A DNA stretch of 64,000 bases. Source: Hyphobacterium sp. CCMP332. GTDB taxonomy: Bacteria; Bacteroidota; Bacteroidia; Cytophagales; CCMP332. Where the stretch lies: assembly GCA_014323545.1 (NCBI GenBank), contig CP058647.1, positions 688,001 through 752,000 on the forward strand, read 5' to 3'. A program made the translations under genes and the position numbers. Below, piece by piece: positions 37,753-46,450 of the stretch; the first letter of the stretch is position 1, and every line of letters starts with the position of its first letter. The notes under the pieces are model-generated. The model was given only the letters and a program-made list of their open reading frames with translations. It searched no databases and was not told the DNA's origin.

Positions 37753-38715
37753 TTGCGTCTAAGAAAAGAAATAAAATACCACTTACTCGTTAATCTAATC
37801 AAAGGCTTCGTCAGCTTTGTGTCTTTTTTTCCTCGAAAAGTAGGACTTTTCTTTTTTACCTTTTATGGCCACCTTGCTTTTTTACTTGTTAAAAAACAAA
37901 GACAAAAAACGATCGCCAATATCCGCTTTGCGTTGGGTGATAAGCTTTCGGAAAAAGAAATTCACGAGATGGCAAAGAAAGTTTTTATCCATCAATCAAA
38001 AAATCTTGTGGATTATATGCATGCCATTAAGGTTAAAAGCAGGGAGGCATTCGCAAAATACGTTGATATTGTCGGTGAAACGCATTTAAAAACAGCCTAT
38101 GACCGCGGTAAAGGCGTGATTTGTCTTGTGAGTCATACGGGTTCATGGGAATTTTCAGCCATCACGCCATCTATTTTGGGCTATGAAACAACAGCGGTTA
38201 GCAAGGCATTAAGACATCCGAAAATGAATGATTTGATTGTAGGATACAGACAGAGCAGAGGTCTGAAAAATTTAAATCGAGGAGATACATACAAACAATT
38301 GGTAGAGGCTTTGAATTCCGGCGACTGTCTGATAATTATGATAGACCAGGATACCAAAGTCAAAAGTTGCTTTGTCGATTTCCTAGGACATCCCGCATAC
38401 ACCCCCGTTGGTGCTGCAATGTTGGCTTTGGACACAGAGGCTGCTGTCGTTCCCATGTCGATGCACAGAAAGAAAAACGACAAACACCAATTCACCATTA
38501 GACCGGAACTGGAATTAGTAAAAACCGGCAATCGCATTCATGACTTAAAGGAGAACACCAAACTTTTTAGTGCAGAAATTGAAGAGTTTGTTAAAATGGA
38601 TCTTTCGCAATGGGTATGGATGCATGAGAGGTGGAAGACAACTCCCGAGAGCATAAAAGAATTAGTAAAGGCAGGTATAGTTAAAGACACAAGTTTAGTT
38701 CAGGATTTCATTTGA
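37753..38715 (+). CDS. Lipid A biosynthesis acyltransferase (LpxL/HtrB family)
   Basis: Adds a secondary acyl chain to lipid A at the inner membrane. It has 320 residues. A hydrophobic N-terminal anchor lies at about 10-45 (NLIKGFVSFVSFFPRKVGLF), the catalytic HxxxxE motif is HTGSWE near 126-131, and the second conserved site reads DQDTKVKSCFVDFLG near 198-212. The frame opens at TTG 37753; there is no upstream ATG after the in-frame stop at 37714. It stands alone, between the tRNA-Arg terminator and the surface module. Confidence 0.87.
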   Translation: MRLRKEIKYHLLVNLIKGFVSFVSFFPRKVGLFFFTFYGHLAFLLVKKQRQKTIANIRFALGDKLSEKEIHEMAKKVFIHQSKNLVDYMHAIKVKSREAFAKYVDIVGETHLKTAYDRGKGVICLVSHTGSWEFSAITPSILGYETTAVSKALRHPKMNDLIVGYRQSRGLKNLNRGDTYKQLVEALNSGDCLIIMIDQDTKVKSCFVDFLGHPAYTPVGAAMLALDTEAAVVPMSMHRKKNDKHQFTIRPELELVKTGNRIHDLKENTKLFSAEIEEFVKMDLSQWVWMHERWKTTPESIKELVKAGIVKDTSLVQDFI

Positions 38716-38860
38716 TAATTAATGCAATCATTCTAAGTTTTATTATTTTCAAAAATTGGATTAAAATCATAACTAATTCATTTAAAGTAAAATAAGGCTA
38801 TAATTATAGGATATTACCAATTTTTGTTTTATTTGAGGCACATAAATTACTTTTCCTTTG

Positions 38861-41545
38861 ATGTATAAATGCTTAGCCTCTTTTATTTCGACAATATTAA
38901 TTGGAATTTTATCAGTATCAACTTACGCTCAACAGCGTATTGTCGTTCCCGATTTTCATTTTGAAAATACAACTAAACAGGGGAATACCTGGAGTCTGGA
39001 TATAAGGAATATCAATTTTGAGTATAAGTTTCCACAGTATGTCACTTCAAGAACTGATAAGTCCACTTTAACTGGGGGCTTTGCGGATGAGGGAAGCGTT
39101 AATATAGATGTTAAATACAGCCCTGTCCAATTTATTAATTGGAACGGACAAAATATTCCACTGTCTGATATAAAGGGGAGTAATTTTTTTCAATTCAGTG
39201 TAGGAAACTTTAAAGCAGAAATTTTTTCCGGAAATAGACTGATTAAAAGTACAGACCTTTCAACACAAGGTGGAATGTTTGGAAAATTAAATGGAGATAA
39301 TACTCAAAATGCCATACAACCCGTTTCATGGAAAACATGGCTCGGGGTATCTACGATGGAAGAGGTTAACAAAATATTTGATGGAGGCTTAAACCTTAAA
39401 AACGTAAAATTTGATATTAGCTTTTCCAGTTGGCAGATCGATTCTTATATCGACAAAATGGCCAAAGAACAGGGTTTATCCAATCAAACAACAAACACTC
39501 AATACACAAAAGAATCACCAGCGGGAAAACAATCAAATAATTCCAGCAGTTCTTCTGTCCAGAATCAATCAGAAAAAAATGAATTAAATGATTCCCAAAC
39601 ACTAATAACAGGTTCCAAATCTCCAACTGAAAGAACCAAAAACCAATATGAGTATAATCGCCAACGAGAAATCGAAGCATGGAATAGAAATTATGAAAGA
39701 GAAACTAGAGAGTTCTCAGAAGCTTTTTCAAGGAGACAGGAAGAAGCCTTAATAATGCGCCAGAAAAAAGATCAAATGGTAGATCAGGCGGCTCGAAATA
39801 TTGCCAATGTTATCATTCAAATTCAGGAACAGAAAGAAAGGGAAAGATTACAAGCGAAAAGTAATAAAATTCGCAGAACTCTGGATGAAATAGTAATTAC
39901 AGTCGAAAGATTTGGAGAGTATCATCAGAAGGAGATCATGAAAATAAGGGAAATAACTGCAAAACACAGTGCTAATCTTTCACTACAGACCTTAAGAAAG
40001 GCTGAAAAAGAGCTTGATGAAGCATATGAAGATAAGCTTCAACCAGTTGATGATTTCATTAAAGATTTTGAAAAACGGATGGAAGATATGAGGAAATTAG
40101 ATATGATGGACGACCCTGATTATTTTCCACTTTCCAGTTTTGAATATAGTTTGGAAAGTTTTCTGAATGAAAACAGAGGATATTATGATTATGGTATTCC
40201 AAACATATTGAGGGAGGCGCGCAGAGATCTTGAAGAAAACCCAAAAGCAGAACCTTACTATACAGAGCTTTCGAGAATTCATATTCCTCGCCTTATTAAA
40301 AATTGCAAATATTCAGATATAAAGTATCAGGTTTCAACTCTCATGAGAATTAACCAGTCGGCAGGTGAATCCTACACATACCAATTGGAAAAAGCTCTTA
40401 CAATAGCTGATGGGAAAAAAGCAATAAGTGAAGAAAATATGAGGCGAAAAAAGCTTTATGAGTCATTTCAAAATGATTACGCCAAAGTTAAAGTCCAGAT
40501 TAAAAACAATCCTAACAATATCTATTCCTACAATATTGGGAAAACAATTGACCCGAGTTTTGATACCCCCTCAGATCAACTTGAAAGGATAAAAAAGGCA
40601 AATTCGATTATAGGACAATGTGCATCCTCAAATGGCCTAAATGCCAGATATATAAACCCAAAAGATTTTAAAAATAATTCAAATGATTATCAATTAGTTG
40701 AGCCCGGAAATTTTACAATCCACGCTAAAAAAAGATACCATTTTCCAATAGACACATTTATAACCGTCAAAGCTCCTGAATCTTATTTAATAAGTCCAAA
40801 CTATTGGGTATATCGTGAGCATCCGCTTATGAAGCAATTCACCAGCGTAAGGAAACAGTATAAACCTAATAAGGATGTCGGTCTACAGGATCAAGCTTTT
40901 TATGGCTTTCTCAGCCCCAATGCAAAATGGAAAGTTGAATATGCTGTAAATGGGCATGGACACAATATTCAAATTCCATTCATAAACCTATATGCATTTA
41001 AACCCTATAGTATGGTGAATTCACCATTGTCATTTTATTATGGTGTTGGGCTCGATTTGAATGCAGGTATAAGCAATACGAATATAACCAGAAGTGAAAG
41101 TGTCATTGGCAAGCAGTCCGCTACTAAGGAAGAAAAATGGTCGCGTTTTGGTGGTGGTGCAAAATTTGAGATAGGATTTGTCTCATATATACTTCCAAGG
41201 TTATCATTGGATATCGATGCAAATGCATTTATAGATTTCAATGGGCTTACTTTTTATGAAAATATTCAATACACATTTGCCAATGAAAACTCCATAACTG
41301 AAAATAAAATTTTTACAGGTATGGTTATGGCAGCTATAAATCCGAATATCGGGTTTAACTACCAGGTTGGAGCTTCCACATTATATATAAAATACGGCAT
41401 TAATTATTTCATTCTAACAGAGATAATCGAAGATGAACTAACCGATTCTCCTTCTGATATTGAGCAAGAAAGACTTGCAAACATTCTTTCAAATTTCCCA
41501 AAAGACAACTTAAATGCATTTATCAAATTCGGCATTATTTTATAG
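38861..41545 (+). CDS. Large secreted coiled-coil protein with barrel-like C terminus, unknown function
   Basis: I do not recognise this 894-residue protein. It has a clear signal peptide (about 1-24, ending TYAQQ). An N-terminal beta-rich domain (25-175) contains no Cys. A Gln/Asn/Ser-rich linker (about 180-245) leads into a long charged helical region (about 250-460, with EIEAWNRNYERETREFSEAF and QEQKERERLQ). A C-terminal part (about 640-894) has alternating hydrophobic beta segments and ends FIKFGIIL, like an outer-membrane strand. It probably sits in the outer membrane with the coiled coil in the periplasm. ATG 38861 is preceded at 5 nt by TACTTTTC. It overlaps the next gene by 32 bp. Confidence 0.8.
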   Translation: MYKCLASFISTILIGILSVSTYAQQRIVVPDFHFENTTKQGNTWSLDIRNINFEYKFPQYVTSRTDKSTLTGGFADEGSVNIDVKYSPVQFINWNGQNIPLSDIKGSNFFQFSVGNFKAEIFSGNRLIKSTDLSTQGGMFGKLNGDNTQNAIQPVSWKTWLGVSTMEEVNKIFDGGLNLKNVKFDISFSSWQIDSYIDKMAKEQGLSNQTTNTQYTKESPAGKQSNNSSSSSVQNQSEKNELNDSQTLITGSKSPTERTKNQYEYNRQREIEAWNRNYERETREFSEAFSRRQEEALIMRQKKDQMVDQAARNIANVIIQIQEQKERERLQAKSNKIRRTLDEIVITVERFGEYHQKEIMKIREITAKHSANLSLQTLRKAEKELDEAYEDKLQPVDDFIKDFEKRMEDMRKLDMMDDPDYFPLSSFEYSLESFLNENRGYYDYGIPNILREARRDLEENPKAEPYYTELSRIHIPRLIKNCKYSDIKYQVSTLMRINQSAGESYTYQLEKALTIADGKKAISEENMRRKKLYESFQNDYAKVKVQIKNNPNNIYSYNIGKTIDPSFDTPSDQLERIKKANSIIGQCASSNGLNARYINPKDFKNNSNDYQLVEPGNFTIHAKKRYHFPIDTFITVKAPESYLISPNYWVYREHPLMKQFTSVRKQYKPNKDVGLQDQAFYGFLSPNAKWKVEYAVNGHGHNIQIPFINLYAFKPYSMVNSPLSFYYGVGLDLNAGISNTNITRSESVIGKQSATKEEKWSRFGGGAKFEIGFVSYILPRLSLDIDANAFIDFNGLTFYENIQYTFANENSITENKIFTGMVMAAINPNIGFNYQVGASTLYIKYGINYFILTEIIEDELTDSPSDIEQERLANILSNFPKDNLNAFIKFGIIL

Positions 41546-42557
41546 AGGCTTTGTACTTGCCTTAATCATTTTTATGGCAGCTTCCTGTTCTAGAGAGGAA
41601 GTAACCCGATTTGATCCACGCGTTACCATCAATACCGGAATGGAAGAATTAATAACTGCTCAGGTTTTAAGTGACGGGAAGGTAGTAGTTCTAGGATATT
41701 TGAGCGGGGCAATTGCGAGTATTACCTATGATACAAAAGGAAATCAAATAGCCGCCCGTGGTTTGGAAGTGAATAATGAAAACGCAACAATATTGGCCTA
41801 TCCGAACGCGACTTATTCTGTCTATAATTTGTATCCCGGAATAGTTGAAATCAGTAGAAGCATATACACCTCTACAAATGACTTATATTTATACTCATTT
41901 GAATTAGATATAAATCTAAGAGGTATTTTCCTCGATTGTCAAACATTAGGAACTAATACGGTATACTTATATACCCCAGAAATCAATGGGCGCCAAGATA
42001 ATAGAAGATTTATTACAATATTAAATGAAGTAGGTGAAATAATCTCATCTAGTGATGAGTTCAGCGAAACCCAAACCTTTGAAGGGAACATTTTGGTTCA
42101 GGAAAACTCAATCTACTACAACGTAGGAATATGGGATGAGGACCCTTCTAAATATGCATTAAGAAAAGTGGATATTAACCTAATTTCAGAATGGGGTTTT
42201 CTATATACATTCAATTACGATTTTAGGATTAAAGAACTGGCCGATAAAAAAATCCTTCTTTATAATCCTCAACCTTCTTCCCAATATCCACCAGAATATA
42301 TTACCATTTCCGAAGATGGTCTTGAATACACAGATGTCACAAATGAAACTAGATTACCTGATGATTTTGAATATTTACAATCTGGAGTATTCATTTATGT
42401 ATCTGGTACTTCATTGATGAAATCTGAAACTTATTTAGACCCTAAAACAGAAATATTTGAAGATTTTGGTCAGGAAATTTTATTTGCCGAGCCAATAAGA
42501 GATGGGTCAGTAATAGTAGGATTAAAGGACGGGACTGTTCAAAGATTATTTCCTTAA
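41514..42557 (+). CDS. Lipoprotein of unknown function
   Basis: A 347-residue protein with a lipoprotein signal (FVLALIIFMAASC, Cys near residue 25) and no recognised domain. The body is beta-rich and acidic, with repeating segments of about 45 residues (LSDGKVVVLGYL, ADKKILLYN, RDGSVIVGLKDGTVQRLFP) reminiscent of beta-propeller blades, although no strict repeat is seen. It overlaps the preceding secreted protein by 32 bp in another frame, so translation is likely coupled and the two proteins may work together at the surface. Confidence 0.75.
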   Translation: MHLSNSALFYRGFVLALIIFMAASCSREEVTRFDPRVTINTGMEELITAQVLSDGKVVVLGYLSGAIASITYDTKGNQIAARGLEVNNENATILAYPNATYSVYNLYPGIVEISRSIYTSTNDLYLYSFELDINLRGIFLDCQTLGTNTVYLYTPEINGRQDNRRFITILNEVGEIISSSDEFSETQTFEGNILVQENSIYYNVGIWDEDPSKYALRKVDINLISEWGFLYTFNYDFRIKELADKKILLYNPQPSSQYPPEYITISEDGLEYTDVTNETRLPDDFEYLQSGVFIYVSGTSLMKSETYLDPKTEIFEDFGQEILFAEPIRDGSVIVGLKDGTVQRLFP

Positions 42558-42572
42558 TAATTTAAGCTGTTA

Positions 42573-43100
42573 TCAATTCTTTTCGTAAGCTTCTTGTAAC
42601 CAGGAAATGACTTCTTGATCTATTTCATTTTTTTTCTCCAGTTTTACCCTATGTGTACACATGGTGCCAAATGGACCGGAGTGTTCCAATCTTCCCAAAG
42701 GTTCTTTACCTTTAATTTTTAAGCCTAAATCAATTCTTGTTTTTGTAGCCGGCTTAACCAGCGCAAATTGTTTATTTCTAATCAAGCTTACAGAATCCTT
42801 TTTGGGAGTTATGGTAATATCTTTTCCAAAGCCGGAAATCAACTTAATAATTTCATCGTAAATGGGCTTTAAATTTTCCTTGCCATTGTATTGATTTTTT
42901 AGAAGGCTGGCATCGTCAATACTTCCCGCATCTGCTTTTTTGGCTTTTAGGGCAACTGTATTGGCATAGCCATGGGTAAATCCATGTTCTGATTTTAGGT
43001 ATTTGACAATCTCACCATGCTTTTCAATGCCGGATTTATTTACTACTCCTATCCAATAATTTAAGTCATGCCCGGTTTTCTCGATAAGTCCCTTTTCCAT
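42573..43100 (-). CDS. DUF4287/DUF5655 domain protein
   Basis: A 175-residue cytoplasmic protein. The N-terminal half (about 1-55, KTGHDLNYWIGVVNKSGIEK and HGFTHGYANTVA) looks like DUF4287, and the C-terminal half (about 75-175, FALVKPATKTRIDLGLKIKG and FGTMCTHRVKL) like DUF5655. This combination is common in soil and marine bacteria; its function is not known. It stands alone and is convergent with the lipoprotein gene. Confidence 0.8.
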   Translation of the reverse strand: MEKGLIEKTGHDLNYWIGVVNKSGIEKHGEIVKYLKSEHGFTHGYANTVALKAKKADAGSIDDASLLKNQYNGKENLKPIYDEIIKLISGFGKDITITPKKDSVSLIRNKQFALVKPATKTRIDLGLKIKGKEPLGRLEHSGPFGTMCTHRVKLEKKNEIDQEVISWLQEAYEKN

Positions 43101-43194
43101 AATTCTTAAATTTTAGCGTTTAAAAGTTAATACTTTGAAATTTTGAAGACAAAGATTTTTTATCCCTTTCTCAATCAATTATCTTAAGTATTTT

Positions 43195-43659
43195 TCATAA
43201 TAATATGCCCACAATTTCCTGATGCCCTTCTTTTTTGGCTATTTCCGCGGCGGTTAAGCCGGATGAATCTATTGCGGATTTATTAGCCCCTTTGCCGATT
43301 AATAATTTGACCATTTCAAGTTGGTCGTATTTTGCAGCAAACATCAAAGCTGTTTCTCCGGCATTATTTTTTGTTTCAATATCAGCACCATTTGAAATAA
43401 GTAATTCAGCTAATTCAATTAGGCCTTTAAAACTCACGCCCATCAAAACCGTATTTCCCAAAACATCTTTATGATTGATTTCAGCCCCCTTTTTAATCAA
43501 ATATTCAGCAGCTTCCTGATTTCCAAAATAGGTGGCAAAAACCAATGGGCTAAATCCTCTTTCGTCTTTTGTGTTTATTAAATCGGGATTTGTTTCAATT
43601 ATTTTTTTCAATGTCTCCTGGTCTTTTGACTTAATTGCTTCATTCACAGATATATTCAT
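43195..43659 (-). CDS. Ankyrin repeat protein
   Basis: A 154-residue protein built of about four ankyrin repeats: GFSPLVFATYFGNQEAAEYL (about 39-58), GNTVLMGVSFKGLIELAELL, GETALMFAAKYDQLEMVKLL and a final GLTAAEIAKKEGHQEIVGILL-type repeat. The ATG at 43657-43659 (MNISVNEAIKSKDQ) starts just before the first repeat. An upstream start at 43752 would add 31 hydrophobic residues without similarity to the family, so it is not preferred. A protein-binding role is likely; the partner is unknown. Confidence 0.8.
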   Translation of the reverse strand: MNISVNEAIKSKDQETLKKIIETNPDLINTKDERGFSPLVFATYFGNQEAAEYLIKKGAEINHKDVLGNTVLMGVSFKGLIELAELLISNGADIETKNNAGETALMFAAKYDQLEMVKLLIGKGANKSAIDSSGLTAAEIAKKEGHQEIVGILL

Positions 43660-43793
43660 TCTAATCCTATTTAATATTTTTGAGAAATTTAATTTGAAAC
43701 CAAAACTTAAGAAAAATAAAGGCACATTTTTGACATATTGATTTTCTTTCAAAAGAATAATTCCTTTAACTTTAATTATATAAATTATATGAT

Positions 43794-45284
43794 ATGAGAA
43801 AACTGCTCTACTTTACTATCGCATACTTTATTTTCCATATAGGCTATTCGCAACACGAATTAGCAGATTTTCAAACCACCGCAAGAGCCGGTGTAGGAAC
43901 CACTTTTGCCGAAGAATACAATGCATTAGGTATTAATGCTGCCAATCTTGCAAGAGAACCATTCTTTTTTGAAAAGAAGACAACAATTGGCTTGCTGGCA
44001 TTCAACATGACCGTTTTTACAGCTCCGTTATCTAAAGAAGAGGCCATTGGAGCTTTTGGAGGAAATGATAATTTGTCTTACCAAGAAAAAGTAGAAAATG
44101 CGCTTGTTTTTATTGGAGAACCAATTAGCATGAATTTTGACTACATGCTATTCGGAGCCTATTATCAGCATCGAAAAGCAGGTGGTTTTGCTTTTACCAT
44201 TCGCGATAAAATCCAGTGGTATTCCGAATTTGACACCAAAGCTTCTGATCTGATGTTTCTGGGTTATAATTCACAGTATTTTGATCAGGTTCAGATTGAA
44301 AGGCCGGATGGATCAACTCAAATCATTCAAAATTCACCGGATTTATCCGATTCAGTAAGAGCTATGATTACCAAGGGAGTGCTGTCAGATACTACACAGG
44401 CCATTGATTATACTACACTCATTGGAAACACAAATCTTTCTATGGTGGCTTATAGGGAATACAGTTTGGGATGGGGTCGTGAAGCTTATAATAATGGCGA
44501 TCTTAAAATTGAAGGTGGTGTGGGAATCAGATATATCGCTGGTTATAACATGACTGAAATTAGAAATCGCGATGGAAAAATGGAGGCCTACGGTGCATTT
44601 TCACCATGGCTCGACATTGATTTTGGAGCCGCGGCGGCGACTAATCCAACAGCGATTAACAGTAAACGATTTGGTATAGGAGGATTTAATGTGGTTGGAA
44701 ATGGGTTTGGTTTTGATTTAGGGCTTAGCGTAGAATATAAAAAGCGGACAAATTTTGGTATTGCCCTTAACAATGTAGGCTTTATTACATGGAATAAAAA
44801 TTTATACGAAGCTGTTGATAAAGATTTGATAGACCTTGACAACGGTGGTTTTGAAACTCTAAACTTTTTTGAAGAAGCTCAAAAATTCGGCGGCGATGAT
44901 GGAATTTTTGAATGGGAAACTGGTAAAAAAAGAACAATAAATTTGCCCGCAAATCTTCGTATCGGTGCAAGTCAGGAAATAAGAAATACCATTCACGTAG
45001 GGCTTGATGTTATTATGCCCTTAAATGACCTCCCAGGTGCAATTGACAGACCAATTATTTCTATAGGTGGTGATTTCACACCCTTAAAATTAATCAGAGC
45101 AAGTACAGGATTCACTTATGGGGGTAACTTCGATTCGAGAGTGCTGATCCCAATTGGATGTTCTGTAATGCTTGGGCAGGGATCTTATGAAATTGGTGCG
45201 GCAACAAGGGATATTGTAACCTATTTTAGGCAAAAAGGCCCTGTGCTTTCGGCTGGTTTTGGATTTTTTAAATTTAGATTTTAA
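43794..45284 (+). CDS. Outer-membrane protein, DUF5723-like
   Basis: A 496-residue protein with signal peptide (1-19, ending GYSQ) and a beta-rich body. The N terminus after cleavage (FQTTARAGVGTTFAEEYNALGINAANLARE) carries the 'asparagine-alanine' motif of FadL/PorV/DUF5723-like outer-membrane proteins, and the protein ends in aromatic-terminated strands (AGFGFFKFRF), a barrel-closing pattern. I assign it to the DUF5723-like group with moderate confidence. No partner gene is adjacent; it is convergent with the AraC-type regulator, sharing 4 bp of stop codons. Confidence 0.7.
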   Translation: MRKLLYFTIAYFIFHIGYSQHELADFQTTARAGVGTTFAEEYNALGINAANLAREPFFFEKKTTIGLLAFNMTVFTAPLSKEEAIGAFGGNDNLSYQEKVENALVFIGEPISMNFDYMLFGAYYQHRKAGGFAFTIRDKIQWYSEFDTKASDLMFLGYNSQYFDQVQIERPDGSTQIIQNSPDLSDSVRAMITKGVLSDTTQAIDYTTLIGNTNLSMVAYREYSLGWGREAYNNGDLKIEGGVGIRYIAGYNMTEIRNRDGKMEAYGAFSPWLDIDFGAAAATNPTAINSKRFGIGGFNVVGNGFGFDLGLSVEYKKRTNFGIALNNVGFITWNKNLYEAVDKDLIDLDNGGFETLNFFEEAQKFGGDDGIFEWETGKKRTINLPANLRIGASQEIRNTIHVGLDVIMPLNDLPGAIDRPIISIGGDFTPLKLIRASTGFTYGGNFDSRVLIPIGCSVMLGQGSYEIGAATRDIVTYFRQKGPVLSAGFGFFKFRF

Positions 45285-46300
45285 ACTTTAAGAAGGTATT
45301 TCTTAGGCGTTACACCAAATTTCTTCTTAAAGGCAGCAATAAAATGACTAGGGTTGGTATATCCCACGCTATATGCTACATCTTTTATTTGTACATTGCC
45401 TTTGTCTAGAATTAATCTTGCAGAATCCATCCTGTGATTTACAAGGTAGCCATAAATGGTATTTCTAAATATCTTTTTGAAATTGCTCTTCAGCTTCATT
45501 TCATTTGTTCCCACCATTTTTGCCAACTCCGGAATTGAAGGCGGATTTGACATATTGGAAATCAAAATTTTTTCAACTCTTCTGATTTTCTCTTCTTCAA
45601 GATTATCGTGAATTACAGGGCAGGCATTGCTTTCGTTTTCAGAATAATTGCCTTGCTCCAAATACATGCTCATAATCTCCAGCACTTTGGCCTTTTCATA
45701 AATTCCGGAAAAACTATTTTTCAGGTTGTGCTCAAATAATTCATTACTCACTATTGAAAAGGCTGGTTTTTTTGCCCTTAAACTCAAAAATGTTTTAGAT
45801 CTATAATTCTTTGCTACCTCTCGTGGAGAAATCTTATCCTCAATGTCTAGATCAAATAATTCGTGAATTTTATGAATGGTAACGGCTATTAAACCAATTG
45901 AAGAATTGGATTTTAGATCAATAGTTATGCTCCAATCCTGAAAAGGAAATGCCAAAATTCCATAGTTGGATTCATCGAGATTCTTTTGAGTATTTTGAAT
46001 ATCAGATGCAATACTTAATTGACCTGAAAGAGGAATTACAAAAAGAATAATTTCTTTGGGGAAATTGAGATCTATGGAGATCGGTTTTTTTATTGAATTA
46101 TTAATTTTTATCCTGCCAAGTCCTTTTTCAATCAATTTATATTCCACTGCATTATCAATCAAAGGAGTATTTTCTAAAATCCCCGATCCGGAAATCTGAT
46201 GATAAATTTTGTTAAAAAGGTTTGATAGGTATTTGTCTAGGCTGATGTTCTCCAATTTCAATTTTATTTCAACACAAATCTCTTTCGCTGCTCTCTGCAA
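45281..46300 (-). CDS. AraC-family regulator (PchR-like), divergent from heme operon
   Basis: A 339-residue (maximum) regulator with a C-terminal AraC DNA-binding domain (about 235-339): ILISNMSNPPSIPELAKMVG and NEMKLKSNFKKIFRNTIYGY form the first helix-turn-helix, and QIKDVAYSVGYTNPSHFIAA the second. The N-terminal 220 residues are a sensing domain resembling the PchR type, which in many bacteria binds siderophores. The start is uncertain: the frame opens with TTG at 46300, but that codon lies inside a TAATTTTG box (46298-46305), so a TTG at 46261 or 46255 may be used. Two 11-bp direct repeats 84-115 bp upstream are its likely binding sites. Confidence 0.85.
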   Translation of the reverse strand: MQRAAKEICVEIKLKLENISLDKYLSNLFNKIYHQISGSGILENTPLIDNAVEYKLIEKGLGRIKINNSIKKPISIDLNFPKEIILFVIPLSGQLSIASDIQNTQKNLDESNYGILAFPFQDWSITIDLKSNSSIGLIAVTIHKIHELFDLDIEDKISPREVAKNYRSKTFLSLRAKKPAFSIVSNELFEHNLKNSFSGIYEKAKVLEIMSMYLEQGNYSENESNACPVIHDNLEEEKIRRVEKILISNMSNPPSIPELAKMVGTNEMKLKSNFKKIFRNTIYGYLVNHRMDSARLILDKGNVQIKDVAYSVGYTNPSHFIAAFKKKFGVTPKKYLLKV

Positions 46301-46383
46301 AATTATGATTTGAATTAGAATTCTAATGCATTTTTTAAATATATCTCTTGATTGAGTAAATTATTATTTGAACGGCCTTCTGA

Positions 46384-46415
46384 TTTGGGTATTTATTATC
46401 CGTTTTTGGGTATTT
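46384..46415. promoter_or_regulatory. Paired direct repeats, probable AraC-type operator
   Basis: The 11-bp sequence TTTGGGTATTT occurs at 46384-46394 and again at 46405-46415, in the same orientation and 21 bp (two helical turns) apart. This is the half-site geometry known for AraC-family proteins. They lie between the AraC-type gene and hemA, 18 bp before the hemA -7 box, where an activator would touch RNA polymerase. Confidence 0.65.
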
Positions 46416-46433
46416 CTACTCCTATTCCGCAAT

Positions 46434-46441
46434 TAAATTTG
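46434..46441 (+). promoter_or_regulatory. -7 box of the hem operon
   Basis: TAAATTTG exactly matches TAnnTTTG and continues as CATGC. It ends 1 nt before ATG 46443 and 7 nt before ATG 46449, so the transcript would start at or inside the hemA start region. A TTTTTGG lies 25 bp upstream, longer than the usual spacing, which fits a promoter that needs an activator. Confidence 0.5.
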
Positions 46442-46450
46442 CATGCAAAT
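46437..46450. promoter_or_regulatory. Perfect 14-bp palindrome over the hemA start
   Basis: ATTTGCATGCAAAT is fully self-complementary and covers the end of the -7 box and the ATG at 46443. It could be an operator for a dimeric repressor, or arise because TTTGCA -7 extensions are common here. Function is inference. Confidence 0.4.

Noticed and set aside
38798-38809. 12-bp palindrome CTATAATTATAG before the large surface protein
   Set aside because: Entirely AT-based except the ends and expected by chance in such sequence; no second site.
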